A stretch of 64,000 nucleotides of DNA from Lepeophtheirus salmonis (GCF_016086655.4 NC_052135.2:23464363-23528362); one strand, 5' to 3'. Positions 24,301 to 39,589 are shown, counted from the stretch's first letter. Notes: generated by a model not told the origin, from the sequence alone. Numbers and translations are program-made.

Positions 24301-27300
24301 TTTTTAAATAGTCAGGGTGGCCTCAAAAAATGTATATTTATTTTTAAATCATACTAACAGATCATATTATTTTCAACTATACTCATATGAATATTGCTAA
24401 GATGACACTCGCCGCAAATAACCTTGCTCAAGTGAGCGTACCCGCCTTGGATTAACTAATATATAATTTTGCCCATTTAAAAAGTGGTTATGTGCATAAA
24501 TACATATTTTTAGAATGTAACACAGTACTAAGATGTACATCTGTAGTGTGTCATCCTTTTTCTAAGCCATTATATAGAATAGCAGAATTTCTTCCTATAC
24601 ATTATATAAGATGATTATATTTTCTAATAAAAATTCCAATGTTCTTATATCGCACATACAGGGTACTCAGATATATATTTTTTATATTTATATATTATAT
24701 TAATCTAAGAGACTTGGAACATTTTTTATTTTATTGTACAGATACACAAAGGGAAATACAGACAATAAAGATATGGAATATATAATATATATATTATATT
24801 TTAATAATACTAATACTATGTATTATTTCTTTTATCAACTAAAAAAAAAATTCTATATATATTGTAAGGTCTGACTTATTTCCCATGTTTCTGTTTTTTT
24901 TTTCTTTCCTCTTACGTGTCAAGTGAATGTTGATCAGGAAATTCATTTGCTTATGAGGTAAATGCACAAACAAATGAAATACATAAATACAGAGCCGTAA
25001 TCCCGGGGGGAAAAGTGGGCCTGTCCTAAAAAAATTTTATCTCCAGAAGTAATGATTATTGATACTATTACCAATCCTTCACAGTCTCTCAAATCAGGTC
25101 CCCTATTAACAAAGCATGATTGTGGCACTACATAGTAGGCTTAAAAATACATACATACATTGCATAACATATTCATTCATTTAAGTACAGACTTTAATTT
25201 ACATTTGGCTTTTTATATTCGGCCTATTATTATTATTTTTTTTTTTGAAAGAATACAAATTTGCATTTTGAAAAGTGCTCCTTATGATATGAAATACGTT
25301 TTAAGTAAGTTTGAATCATTTTTTTTAATAAAATATTTAGTAGTAACTTTATTTTAAATAATTTTTGGTTTTCTGAAAAAGGTAATTAAAAAGGTCCTTC
25401 AGATTAAAGACATAAAAATGATCTCTTTTTTTGTTTAATTAAGTAAGAAATTAACGTACTTGCAAATTTTGGAATGTATATTTTTTTTTTTTTTTGGCTG
25501 TGATATTATAATAAACAAACAGATAGGAAGAAGACTAAATTGTGTTTAAATCTATGATTGTTCTTTTCGACACGTCCATACAAAGTCTTTACCAAAGCTT
25601 ATGAAAATCTTTTGAAAGCAATTTTATTTCACTAAATTTGTTAATTGAACTAAAAATCTGGATTGTGTAGTCTAAGGATGATATTTAAACCTATTGACTT
25701 TTTTTTCTTGGAAAAAGTTAAATTTCAAAACTTTAGGGCAAATGAGATACCTCTACCACCAAAATAGTTCAAAATTTGTGACATCTTGTATGGGCAAAAG
25801 TTTTAACCTAGCCAAAGAAATCTCATCAAGCTATCAGGAGCCTCTCACCACTTTGTTTTATGACTTTGATAACACAATATACAAAATAAATAATAAAAAG
25901 GTTACCTTGAAGTCTTAGAATTTGAATGAGAGTTGGATACTTTTAATAACAATTACTAATCCCCACGTTTATTTATTTTCTACACAATATATCAAAGTTT
26001 CTATAAAAGGCGTTCCACAATTTAAAATGTATTATTTTTTTAATTTCATTACATTATTTTTTACCAAAAACAATTTTAGAGGCAATTATATCTTAAAAAA
26101 TCCAATAATTTGTATTTATTGAAACCTCTGAACCCCTATCAATTATTTATCTATTAGAGTTGTAACATTCAAATTAATGGCGCGGAAGTGTCACAATATT
26201 TTATTTTTTTTGTGCTAGGAAAATACGTTCCTATTGAATCTATTTGAAAAACTAGAAGAAACAAAAAAAAACAATTTCTAATTATATCACATTATTTTAT
26301 TTTCAGGTATGTTTAATTATTTATTTTTTGTAATTTTAGAAACGATTGTGAGCTTTATGTAGAATCCATAACATCAATCTGTTAAATCCGACTGACAACA
26401 GGATAAATTTGCGATTTAAAAGCATGTTTTAATCAATCATTTTTTATTTTTTTTTAATCCTTGATTTCACAATTATCCCTGTTAAAAGGATGATATATAT
26501 TTTATATATACATATATTATTGTAGAGTCTTCAAATCTACCTCTTAGAAAAAACGAGATACAAAATAGATAAAATGTGTTTTAATTCTTCTTTATCTTTG
26601 TGAGTGGATAAATACAATTCAATTAAGAGACTACTTACATTTATTCATAAGGTGAGTTTATTTTAAGTGATCATAACAAAATGAGCTTATAAAAAATGAA
26701 ACCATTTACTTATTTAAAAGACAAAAGCTAAATGCATTTCATAGACTTAAAGAGAAAAGCAAAAAAAATAATATTTTAACTCATTAATTTTCAAATTAGT
26801 CAAACTATGTATTTTTCATGCAAAAGTAGAATTTGATGCCATATACATAAATACATAGCTACCTACTCATCACGACTTAGTTATTAAGATACAGAAAAAT
26901 ACAAGATATATATATAGCATTTTCATGTGAAGTACGTATTGTTGATAATTGGAGCTTACACAACATAGTTTACCTCCTTAATATACATCCTTATTTACAT
27001 AATAGATATGGTACTTCAAATAAAATCTGTCAATTTCTCATTTTTATCGATAGAATCAATTTCATCACTCAAAGTGTAATTTACGACGCACCCAAAGGAT
27101 TAATAATACTAATTTGTTGATAGCATGTGACGATCATTTGTCAATGAATACAAATGTAGTCCACACTTAGTTTTGAGAAAAGTCATTATATCTTGGCATA
27201 TGCCTATTATAAGTTTTCTTTCAAACGTTTCCTTTTCTTTTTTGAAAGTCGAGGTTGCTAGGGCACAAAAAAGCTCGTCGTGATTACTACTATTTCTCCT

Positions 27301-28480
27301 TTTACTACTGTCTTTGAGATCATGTTTAGAGAAGAGAAAAGAAAAAATAAAAAAGCGGGAAAATGAATTAACGCGCCTCTCAGGCCTGTCCCATTATGTA
27401 TATATATATATAACTGGTCTTTTTTACTCTTTTTTCTTCTTCAATAGATTTCTTCCTCTTTAAAAGAAGGGAAAATTAAAAACCAGTGTCGTGAATGAGA
27501 TGCTTTGAAGCATAAGTGTGTCGCCGATCAATGTAATATATATTGATGACTGAATAATTGTGAACTTTGTTACTTATGTGTATCTCTCTGTGGTCGTGAG
27601 TAACTGAAATTAGTATATAATTTATTTTGAAAAAAATAGAAAGGCTCATTGAAGAAGAAGGAGATTTTTTTTAAATGTTTTGGTTGTATGTACTAAGGAT
27701 CTACGTTTCATCGCCTTTCATTGTTTTATGAGCTATTTTTATTAGTCACTTCAAAATTTATAACAATAAACTATATTATACACAATAAATCATGAGTTGG
27801 AAGGGGGAAAAACCCCTCTCATTCAAAGAACATGCATAGCTGTATTCCACCACGAACTCAAAGACTGAACATACAGTACACACCGCTCCTTAAGAAAATA
27901 GAACCTGTTGAGTTCATGCAATAGAAGCATCATGATTTTTTAGAAAGTCTTTTGGGAATTCAGTTTTTTTTTGTTTTTGGTTTTTTTGCAACATAATCCA
28001 GAGAGTTTCAGTATGAAAGAAATAAATAAAGAGAAGGAGTGACAATAAGGAAATGCAACAACAATCTATCTACAAAATAATAATAGAAAAAAGTAATTCT
28101 TATAACAAATTCGATAGAAATACATAATATACAAAAAAACATTGTAGAAAAAGCTGATTTATGAGGTTTTTTTTTTTTTTTTTTTTAATATAAATTTAAA
28201 AACTGCATAGGAAAGGAGATCGAGAGTAGGAGGTGGAAAAAGAACGATTATACATACATACATATAGATACACTTGACAAGAAATCCCATAAATTCACGT
28301 CTGATGGTACATGAATATATATATATACACGTATGTAGAAAGTACATATTGTGTACTTCCATATATACATAGATTACATAGTTTTAATCTGTTTTATGTA
28401 TTCCCTCAACTCATTAACTTCGCTCTCATGTAATTAAATGAGATATTTTTTGATGTATTTAATAAATCAATTAAAAAATA
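24301..28480. other. A+T-rich DNA containing one family 2 copy, no recognised genes
   Basis: Apart from the family 2 copy at 27.0 kb I see only homopolymers (T run near 25482; 20-base T run at 28167-28186), (ACAT)n repeats near 25150 and 28250, and an (AT)n run near 27402. Open frames of 60-74 codons have random composition. Confidence 0.5.
27005..27200 (+). repeat. Dispersed repeat family 2, copy 3
   Basis: Contains GATATGGTACTTCAAATAAA, TCAATTTCTCATTTTTAT, CACCCAAAGGATTAATAA, TAATTTGTTGATAG and CCACACTTAGTTTTGAGAAA. The order and orientation match copy 4 at 46.36-46.53 kb. Confidence 0.6.
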
Positions 28481-28499
28481 AGTATTAGTGATGACTTAT

Positions 28500-28830
28500 C
28501 ATTGATAAGTATGTCCGTTGTTGTATAAAATGTGACATTGCCGGTATATGAAAATATAAAACCCCGAAAAATCCCTTGGTAGCTCTGATGATTAAAATAC
28601 TACTTGGAAGAAGAACAGCTGAGCTGTCATAGCGTTTGATTATATTAGCTGCGAGAACCTGTAGGAGGAATGAAATAAACACACACTCTACTCCGTTTAA
28701 AGCAAGAACATATACAGGAATGACTCCGATCTCGATCATTAATTCGACTCGGAGTCCAACAAGGACTTATACTCATAACTCTTCAACAAATCCTTAGTAT
28801 TACTCTCTGTCTTTCATCGGCATCCACACT
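28500..28830 (+). repeat. Dispersed repeat family 1, copy D
   Basis: This is the most complete copy. It runs from ATAAAATGTGACATTGCCGG through AGCTGAGCTGTCATAGCGTT, GAATGAAATAAACACACACT, CAGGAATGACTCC and CTCATAACTCTTCAACAAAT to CTGTCTTTCATCGG. Its minus strand is open for 84 codons (28485-28739), but the frame is broken in the other copies, so coding is doubtful. Confidence 0.6.
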
Positions 28831-28849
28831 AAAGATTATTTTATACTTA

Positions 28850-31800
28850 GATGTTTCTCTTAACTAATTAAAGAATAGTTAATAGAATAAAATATGGCAC
28901 ACGTTAAGATCATATTTTATACACCTCTATGTATAGGATATATTTCAAAGCTCACTCTTTTATTTCAGTTTTTTAGTGTAAAAATTAGAGTAGTAAATTC
29001 TAAATATTTTCTCACTTTGTAATTGACAATCCGAACACTGTTTTTACTTTATTTTACAAAGCTGTTCTTCATAAGACGGTATAAAGGGTGGGGGGCGTAT
29101 TTGAATAAAAGGAATTTGGCTTCCCCCTTTGTTATATTTTACTTTCCGAAGATGTCATAATGGTTCATTAATTCTTCAGGCGTAAAGTATTAAGTGCACA
29201 TGAAAGACAAAAAGTAACATTAATGATTTGTTGGGGAGTTATTACACCATGCAACTTCATTTTTGCCCACTAAGCCCTAAAGTACACATTCGTTATTGTT
29301 ATTTAAGCCATAGACCACGAAAATAACCATTCAAATTTTCAATTGCAGTAGGTTTGGCCTTAAAATATTTTTTTACTTTCACTTTTTGAGTATAATTTTA
29401 TTTTGGAGCTTTATTTTGAAACTAAATAAATATATATGTACAACGTATAAAAAATATCTGAGTATTCAAAAGAAGTAGATCGCTTATTTATTGTATTTCA
29501 TAAATTTACACCGAAATATGTATCAAAAGATAAGTAAATAATAGTTGTTTGTATCATCATGGGCCGCCATTTCATAATTACTAAGCCAAATATTATCTAG
29601 TATATTTTTTCCTTCCATTTTTTAAAACCAAATAACATCCATGTTACAGTATGAATGCGAAAGCTCAAACAGTGCTTAAATCAACTCACTCCTTTTTTAC
29701 ATCATTTTACCCTAATTTAAAAAAAAAATGATAATTTTGTAACAAAAGGAAAACAAGAAATACAATTCTTACTTATTCAACATTTCATTTTTAATAAAAA
29801 AAACTTAATCATCTCTTTTTCATAAATATAAAAAATAGATTAATTTTTGTAGAGAAGAATATACCTTTTTGATAAACAGCGTTTTCAATGAGCACTTGAA
29901 ATGCAAACAAATTATTTTGAAAAATTCAATTAGCGAAAAATGAATTTTTCTATATCTAATTCCATTAAATTAAAAAATAATTTATTTTATTTTATATAAA
30001 TGAAATTTAGGTATTGTGAAAAATAGAAGGCATTGAATCATAATTTGATTTATCTCAATAATTATAAATTTTTTCCATTATTTTTAAGCACAAAACATTG
30101 TCCTAAAAAGAAACATATTTTTAAAAAAAAATAAAAATTATTTAATTGACAAATAAAGCCTAAAATTACTCAACTATTTTTACAATCTTTATTTATTTAA
30201 TTTTTTGCAAACATTTTCATGTGTTTATTTTTGCAAATAAATATATGTAATCTTATTTGCTTTATAGTTTCATGTTTGCTTGTGAATGAAACTAAATAAT
30301 GTTGTAAAATATAATTTTTTTTTGTTAAATGCACGTAAATTTATAAATACTCAATCAATGGAAGCTTAAACATATATATATATATATATATTTCGTAATT
30401 TTGCCTATTTATATTTATTAGGTAAAAATGTACTTTGCTTCTTTTTAAGCTTATATTTACATAAAAGCTGTACTTAATGGCATAATTCTCAAAAAAAACA
30501 AAAAACTATCAGGTTGCCGATTGAATTTGTTTCATAAAAAGTATTTTTAAATAAGGTTTCTTCATTAAATTCGTATTTATCATCCATATATACATGCATT
30601 TAATAACAATAACTACAAGCTAGTCGTGATAATATTCAAGATAACGTCACTGGCAGATATATATGATGACGTCATTTAGCAAAGTTTGTTATTATTATTA
30701 ACTCTCCTAGTTTATTAAGGAAATAGAGCCTTTATACACTAATATATGAAATATATTGGACATCCAATAAAAGCAAAACTTTTCTAAGCTATTATTCATT
30801 GCATGTTTCAGATTTACTTGATGATTTAACCATTTACAAATAGCTTATTTATTATTATGTATCTAGCTGTTTTCAATGTATATTCCATCTATACCTACCT
30901 CCTAAATATTTTATAGTAGTCCAAATTAATGTCCCCTATACGAGAATAACTAATACTATTCATCATAAGGAACTAAAATACTGGTTTTTTTTTCTTATTT
31001 CCGTTCCTGTTTTTTAAAAGCCTCTAAGGTAAATATAAATCACAGAAAGACTACTTTCTTAAAGGTATATATGTACATAAATTTCATCTTTATCTTGACT
31101 TATCTTTTAAGTCTTTTGAGAAATAAAGAATATATGTTAAGTTTTTTTTGTTATTATTATTGCTGTTTGTTTTTTAGAAAGACCTTTTTCTGCTTTGCCT
31201 AACAATACATTTGTTTGATCTTACAAAACATATAAAATACCAGTTCTACAGAGTACATTAATTATGACTACACATTGCTTAATAACATATTTACAGAACA
31301 GACTAGACATTTTCATAGAATGTTTTGGGTACGAGTCAAAATTTTCGAATTCGGTCAAGTTCGAGTTTTTAAGATTTTATGGTGTTTTTCTTTTTTAATA
31401 TATCTTCTTTTAATTAATTATGTAGTTTTTTACTGCCTTTTTGATGAGTGATACTATAATTAATTGATCATGACTCGAATTTTCATGATCACCAAAAATT
31501 AATTTATGAAAAAACTAATTCTTTAAACGTATACTACATATACTTAGCTACACTAAGGTATAAAATCAGTTTCGGAATTAAACTGTTGATTACTTTTACA
31601 GAACCAAACAAAAATTTGCCATTATTCATTGCATGTTTCAGTATTAAAAAAGGAAAAATTTGATCTGAAAAATACCTCAAAATTAGCCAATTTTTTAAAA
31701 TTATATGTATGTGCAATGTAAAATTTTTTTAAATTTCCAAGTTAATTAAATCTAGAAAATATGAATATCTAAAGTTGGTAAAGTTGAATTAAAAATATTC

Positions 31801-34800
31801 CAGGTCTACTAAAAAGTATAATTTATTTATATATCAAAGATAAAAATATTCTGTCAAATGTTATTAATAAAATACAAACAATATTTTTCTTGTTATAAAA
31901 ATATGGCGCTTATTTAAGCTTGATTTTTACAATTGTGTAGCTGAGTATTTTCTTACTTTAAGAAATGTAATTTTTATTTCCCGTCTTGCTCAGCCACATA
32001 CTTCGAATTTGATTTGTAAATTACTGCAAGCTATTTTTGAATTGATATATATCTACATTTGTCTACAAAAAGTTTAAATTTATAAGTTTAAAATAATATA
32101 GTTAACCTACATACGAAATTTGAAAATAATTATGCTAAAATTAAGTGAGTTATTGATGTTGATGTGAGAGTCGAGTCCATTTCGGCGCTTTTTTTTCTTT
32201 TTGATAACAATATATTTGATCTTGCTAAATTGGAATTTGTTACGAATTCGGAATTCTATTGAATTAATCGATCCATTGATCTCAAATTTTTAATATTTTC
32301 ATACGGAAATAAAATCTACATACTGTACAAATAAGTAAATTTTGAGATTTGGGGTTAACTTCTGTGATTGTTTTGGCGTAGAAAGACACTGTTCAGAGTT
32401 TTATTCTTCGAGTTAAAATAAACTTTCTGCAAATTCCTATTTTGAGGGGGAGTAATTTTATGTATATTGACAGCTTAAGCAAAGTCAATTTGTTTTCCTG
32501 TTCGAATTATACTCAAATATAATACTACTGAATTGTTAAAAAATACATGCCATATATGTAATTTCCATTTTATCGCAAAAAGCTTTCTCATACACTAAGC
32601 ATCAATTAAACTTCACCAAAAGTAAATTATGACAAAAAAAATTTTGTTTAGTTTTCTCTCCTAATATAAATATATGTTATAAATATGTACATAGTAAACT
32701 TATTTATTTATTTTGTAGTTTTTGCATAATTGAATTTATTTCATTCAAAACTTTATACTTGAATGTTTTAATTAATTCCAAACTTTTTTGTTATGTGTTT
32801 TTATACATTAAATTGAAAGAGAGAGAGAGAAAGGGAGAAAATATAAATATTTTATTGTTAAAATAACAATACGATTGCATGTGCTTGACGTGTGAATCTG
32901 TATAGATATACATAAATATTAATGTTATGGCTTTGACAAAATATAATATTATTATTATTTGTTCATATCAAATATCTGTCAAATTTGGAAGAAGTTTGTT
33001 TTATTTGAAAGAATTAATGTACGTAGTGATCTCTGTTTTTGAGTCGCTGTATTTTATTTTTTTAAACTGGCTCATTGCATTTTGCTTTTTAACTAATAGA
33101 GTTTTACGTTTTCATAATAAACATATAGAAAATTATTTATAAACTCTCAGTTTTCAAACTGTAAAGAAAACCATTTGAATTCTAAGTTATTGTTTGCATA
33201 TTTCTTTAGCCACTATTTCAACCCTCACTGTTTACTAAGCCATTCATGGGAGAATATTCAATTTAAGTCTTAGCAAAGTCTGTCAAAAAAATTGAGAAAC
33301 CCCGTTTGTTAGCTTGATAAGATATTCATAGCTACATCAAACCTTTTTCCCTGAAAAATATTTTAGAATACCAAAGATGACTTTTCTTTATCATATAAAT
33401 CGTGACATATTCATTTTTTTCCTCTGTTAAAATTTACTTTCTATCAAAAGAGTTAACTCATGTAGTTGTGTAGTTAGTTATATGTAAATTAATTGTTTGG
33501 ACCTTCGGTGCCAAATAAGAGAAAAATATATTCTTGTAGCCAACTAAATTTGACTAAAAATCACTTAATTGGTTTTGCCACTTGGCTTATAGCATTGATC
33601 TCTCCTTATACTAACAAATGATCATACTTTCATACATGATGAAACTTTTCCAGATAATAGTTTTCCCAAAAGGTACTTGCTCTTCGGACACAATATCCAG
33701 AAGATTCTGAGAAATGTTCAATTACCAAATGAAGTTATAAAATTCATTAAAATAAATTACCTTGGAAAGATTTCATCTATCGACCTGTAGAGAGATGATT
33801 CAAAACACTTTTCAAGAGCAATTCCTAATTAATAAATGTAATAATAATCACAAATCCTATTGTAAAAACTTCCTTGGATTCCTTTGGATAATAAATAATG
33901 CTCGTAAAACAATGCCTTATGACTTTATTTCTCTCCCAGGAATAAGAAGTGTTCGTCTCTTTATTCCTCTCTGTCTTCATGTGAATAATCAAAATCTTAA
34001 GTGAACTAAAATTATCCATTAAATTTCGGAGATTAAAAGCTCCAACATCAAAATAACATATGAATATTGTAGAAGACATGTCTGGAGATCGTGAAACAGC
34101 TTGGAGCTACACATCTGTACCAACATTAAGTAAGTTATACTCAACATTAAATAGTTTCCTCATTTATAAGATAAATATTACATACATGGTAAAAACATTT
34201 AGGGGATATGTATGTATATAATGTGTAGTCAATAATAATAAAAATTAGTTTTTTTTAAAGTTGTAAACCATAATCCTCTCAATGGTAAGTAATAAAGAAA
34301 GTATAAAATATTGCAACATAAAAGAAGTAATCCCTAACATTTCAAATATGTACGTATAAATAAATATATTTAATATCAGGATAATGGGGGAAAAAATGAA
34401 AATGTTGGCTACTTGGAAGCAATTTTGAACGATTCTGTTCTTGTGTTTGTTGTCGTAGAAAATCATTTACATAATACCAAGAATGGGTAAAAACAGATCA
34501 TTAATGAATATGTGTCGAACATCATAAACTTGCCTATAGGCATTTTACATCTTTTTTTTTTTTTTTTCATCTATCAAAAATTATAAATTTCTGTCTGTTT
34601 ATGAGAACATACAAGCAAATATTATAATGGAATAAATTCCTCATTTACATATCCACCAAGAGATATTTTTTTATGCCAAAAAATATTTTCATATCACTTT
34701 ACAAGGTATGATTTGTTTTATGAAATAATACAATTATTAAAATATTTATAAGAATTATTTGACCCGATTCTTAAGCATGGTAATGAATAATAAATAATGT

Positions 34801-36090
34801 ATTGCTTATGTCATCCCCCTCCCTCAATCATGAGTATCATCAATCTCACTCATTCTCACACAATGTTCTATTTCAAAAAGAATATGCCTCATCATTCGAT
34901 ATGTGAGTGCATGGGTAGATGGAAAGAAGCAGTAATCATCAGTCAAATCAGTTGCATTTTTTAAACAAAAAGATGGTATTGATGCAATATTCACAGAGAT
35001 GTGTGTGTGGCTGCTTTCAATACATATCCAAGAGATAAATCCATGAATCATAAGTAGAGGAGATGAAAGGTTTGTTGGGCACCTTCAATTTTACGACTTG
35101 TGCTTCTATATATTTGTAGTATAACCACCTGGCTATTTGTGATGGTGCATTAACTACAATTGTTTTAGGATACTGAGAATGTACATACAATTCTGAGTTG
35201 CGACACATTTTCTTTGTTTAAAACCTCGGAGTAATTTGTTTATCATTTCATTAATAGTCTTTTGAAATTCAAGTATTGAACCTTTTTAATTTATAAAGTA
35301 CAATATTTGTAGTTAGTTTAAGATTGAAATAAAGTTCATCAGTTAAGTATTGAAGTAAAAAAAGTAGCTGAGGGGATAGTTGAAACATGCTAATTGGGTC
35401 AACTTGAGCCATATATATAAAAAAGGAGGGAAATAAATAATATTTTCTTTGTTTAATTTGTTGTGAATAGAAAAAAGAAGCTGAAACTTAATGCTGAAAA
35501 GGTTGGAAATTACAAGAGGATTACATATTAAGTAGTGTTGGGTTTCTGTCTGAAAATCCTAAACTGTTATTATTTTTAGTGGACTGAAATAATTTAAAAG
35601 AAATAGTCTGGACCAGTCTAAAATAAATCGATCTAGATCTGTGTTAAAGCAAAATTATCCTATAATTGTATCATTTAAGATTAAGTCAATTCCGATTCTA
35701 TAGATGAATTGTTGATGACGTCATGTGATTTTCAAAATTATGTACATTGGTACAGTAACGTTATAAGAAGTAAAATAAGTTGCATAAATTATATTTGTAC
35801 AGCTCATTAATCACAATAGGGTAGAAAATCAGTCTATAGATTGAGATCGAGAATAATCGAGCCATGATTTATAAGCAATTAAATTTCGATCTAAAGTCTG
35901 AAATTACGGCTTGGACCAAAATATCATATTGTCTAAAAAGAATCACGTAATACCGAACAGAAAAAAATAGGTCTCAGACAGAATCTCTACACTAATACTT
36001 AGTAAAAAATATTTTTGGAGAAATTATATTTTGTTTCAATTAATAAACATAAACAATATTATTTTCCTTTATTATAACTATTTTTTGTGG
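28850..36090. other. Long A+T-rich stretch without recognised genes
   Basis: Seen: an isolated copy of the family 1 outer block near 29195-29250, an (AT)10 run at 30372-30391, a GA run at 32818-32831, a 16-base T run at 34552-34567, and TGACGTCA at 30667 and 35716. Two overlapping minus-strand frames at 34824-35208 (75 and 63 codons) have mixed composition, but I do not recognise them and they overlap out of frame. No transposase motif is visible. Confidence 0.5.
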
Positions 36091-36095
36091 AGCTA

Positions 36096-36292
36096 GGGGC
36101 AAAGTAGAACTATGCCTTAATGCCTTATATATTCTTTCCCATTACCAATATTGTTTGTCGTTGAGTCTTATGCCGATCTTTGTTGGAATATTAAGCAACA
36201 GTAAAATTAGAATACGAAATCATACTCCACAAAACCGATACAAACAATATAAAAGGGTACGTATGGCAATGAGGCACAGTTCTACTTTCCGC
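36096..36292. mobile_element. Imperfect foldback (palindromic) element
   Basis: The left arm starts GGGGCAAAGTAGAACTATGC and includes ATATTGTTTGTCG. The right arm, read inverted, starts GCGGAAAGTAGAACTGTGCC and includes TATATTGTTTGTATCG. Arms of about 60 bp flank a centre of about 70 bp. The arms have diverged by substitutions and small indels, so they are old. No coding capacity. A MITE or foldback element is likely; target duplication not identified. Confidence 0.6.
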
Positions 36293-36299
36293 ATTATTA

Positions 36300-39200
36300 T
36301 TGCTTATCACTCAACGTTCCCCTAAATGAGACAAGTTGGGTCAAAAAACTGCCGACATTAAAATTGATCACTACACTTAAAGTATCATTTACTATGGTTT
36401 ACGAATTTGGTACCAAAAGTTGGATATTCCTTGAACTTTGACAAAAAAATTAAAAGATGAGTAATACTACTATGGCAAAAAGGGAAATTCATGCAAACTA
36501 GCTCCATTCTTTCCTATTAAAGTAACCCCCCTTTCTTACTTTTTTTTTTTTTTTACAAAACCAAAGACATAATGGGACACGTCTGCTGTCATTCTTTCAT
36601 TGCTTGGATTACATTTTCAAGACCTTTAATTACAATTATTACATATTATATAGAAAGCACCATCTGTGAAGTGAGATGAAGTGAAAGGTGTAGGAGAAAG
36701 GCAAAATGTATAAATATACACGTCTTTCTTTTATTTTTACATTTAATACTAAATAGCTAATTTAACAGCCAAAAATGTTTTATAATATGTTTTCCAATAT
36801 CGCATTTAAGACAATAGATACATAGCAATTTGTTGCAAAAACATACTTACATATATACAAATATAATTCGGCTAAAATAAAAGGCATTAATGACCCAACA
36901 AAAGGATTCGAAATGACTTGTTATCGTTAGTAGGTACTGCCCAAATAAAATACATGCTTATTTTCTTTCAATTATACTGTGAAACGTTAATAATATAATT
37001 ATAAAATAGCTTACTACAGCTTATTTGAATAGTTTTAAATTATTCAAGAAGAAGAAAGCTTTTACATTATTAATGAATTAGACTATCAAGTTCATATCTT
37101 GATAAAGTTAAACAAAAATATTTTTTCCTTGCTCTATGTAGTTATATTTTATAAGGGACTTAATTAAAACTGAGATGATTTTTTCAACGATTACAGGATT
37201 TTTTTTTTTTCTAGAAAAAAAAACTTTCTAAAAGAATTATAAAGTAGAGTGAAGAACATCATTACATGAACATCTAATGGGGCTATATTTCCTACAGAAC
37301 CATCATATTTCCAATTTGAAAACTATTTCTTTATAGATAATATGTAATGTAATTTCAAATATAGATTTTGACTTATTTTTTTAAATTCCTCAAAATATTT
37401 ATATGGATTCAAACATAATTTGGTTTTTTACATAGATTTATTTTTTTAAATACAATTTTGTATCTAATTCTAAATATTTCATTTTCTTATCAATTCTCTA
37501 ACTTTTTTACGCAGGTATTTCTTTGATTTCTAACTTTTTAATTTTTTCTTATTTTTTTATTTTATTTTATCTACAGCTTTTTAAAAGTTTAATGTAACGA
37601 AACTTTATAATCAATTTTTTTTGGATTTGAGGAAGAAAAAAAAGTTAGATGAAGTAAAAGTTTTGTATAGAGGAACACATAGTTTAAATTGTTAGATTAT
37701 ATCGTGACTGTTGATTTTTTTTCGTCCAATGTTCGTGCATTGTATGTACCTCTACAGCTATAAAGAATTGTTGGTATTCAAAAGTCTAAGATGAATTTAC
37801 TTATGCAATATATTTTTAATTGGATTCCCTTTTCTTTTTTGTGAGGGTGTTGGGTAAAGCTTTAATATGAAGCAATAGTGACCAAGTTTGTAATGATTTA
37901 ATTATTTAAATGCATTCTCAAAGTATTTGATGGACTAACATGTTTATTTACTCATACAGTGTATATAAAAAATTCTTAAGAGTCATTTAGTTGACTTTTG
38001 ATTACTTTGATAGAGTCAAAAAAGCCATCAATCAACTGATGGAAAGTTTTAAAAACATATATACTCGTGTATCAAAACAATTACAATTTAAACAATATAA
38101 TCAACAGCATAGAGATCAAATTACATATACCTCCACAAAAAATATTATTATTCTTGATCTAAATGTTGTATTATATTACAAAAAAAAATCATGCATAAAA
38201 ATATGCCTTAAAGTCAAAATATTTAGGTATTTGTTCAAGAATAATGCAATGACCATTTGTAAGTTAGTTGGTCATATATTAAAGGTATTTCTATCAGTGA
38301 GGTTGTATTTTATTATCTAATCAATATTTAGTAAGTATAATTTAAGTTAAGGTCTTGATTCTAATTTATTTTTAGCCAGATTTCCTATTTAGTAAACTTC
38401 AAATTCTTTAAACTAAATTTATCAGAGCAAGACATAATTTTACCATAAATCTTATGTTTGGTATCATTTTGTGGGTTTTACAAAATAAGTAAACTTTAAA
38501 CCTATTTAATGATCCATGTCTCTAAATGTACATTTAACGTTTTCCTTGATGTTCTAACTTTTATATACCCTTAAGTACTTAGGTAATATTTTTGTATTAT
38601 AAAAGTTCAGCAAAAATACATTTTTAGTAGCTTAGTAAACCATTAAAATAAATAATTTAAAAAGAAAACTTGAATAGTCCCGCCTTTACTCTAAGTTTAA
38701 TGTACTTATTATCAAACTCCTTTGAAGTGTAATCAATATTATATGTTTCAGTAAATAGCTATCATATAATTGGTAATTAATACTACAAAAACCTCGTCAT
38801 GTAGAAAAACCGAAAGTCAAAATACGATGGCGAAGTAGAAACAGAAATTTAACTTATTTTCAAAGATATAAAATAATGATGAATACGGGTGCGAGTAAAA
38901 TAATTATATTTATTTTATTTTGGAATCTGCATAGCGTTTTCTCTACAAAGATCTTTATAGTTGTAAAAAATATGGGCTGCTGGTATTTAAAACAAACCCC
39001 ACGTGTCATAATTGTGACTTTTTTTCGTTTTCTTTATCTAACATACCAACAATACTTATGACTTACAACTCTGAAGACCATTTCGTTTTCTGATTAGTCG
39101 TTAGTTAAGCTATGGCATTGATATGATATAACATCAAACATAAAAAAGAAAATAATAATATACTTGTACCACACAGCTATAACCACACATGAACATGCAT

Positions 39201-39589
39201 TGCATGGAGTCATTTTTTGTCCAAATTCACTAAATAATATATTTATGGATAGCTAAATAGGTGTTGAATACGCCAGTAGTTCTTGTTAAATAAATTCCAT
39301 GATTTTACTCTTCTAATTCAGTATTCACAAGGCGAATTTTGCAAAGGGAAGAAAAATTGCATAGATAAAAATGATAAAATTACTTTCTCTGTGATGTATG
39401 AAAAGTGACTTCTTGCAAAGAAAATATCCTTAAGCTAGCAGATGCGTTGTGTTTCTTTGCTCTAGATAAATTATGTTCCTAACTTATATTTTTAATTTAA
39501 AGTCACTTTACTTTGGAGTAGCCAGCATTGCTTGGAGTTAGTAGGTATCGATGAATAGACAAAAGACAATTTCATTTGTTTATTTATTA
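36300..39589. other. A+T-rich DNA without recognised genes
   Basis: Long T and A runs occur (36540-36554, 37200-37220). A 109-codon plus-strand frame (37991-38320) is the longest here, but it is dominated by Ile, Lys, Asn, Tyr and Phe and has no motif, consistent with chance in A+T-rich DNA. Confidence 0.5.

Noticed and set aside
28485..28739. 84-codon minus-strand frame in family 1 copy D
   Set aside because: The equivalent frame is broken by stops in the other family 1 copies, so there is no sign of selection on it.
34824..35208. Two overlapping minus-strand frames, one with a YPKTIVVNAP string reminiscent of CRAL-TRIO proteins
   Set aside because: The likeness is limited to a few residues, the frames overlap out of phase and no further domain signal follows.
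37991..38320. 109-codon plus-strand frame
   Set aside because: Composition of random A+T-rich DNA and no recognised domain.
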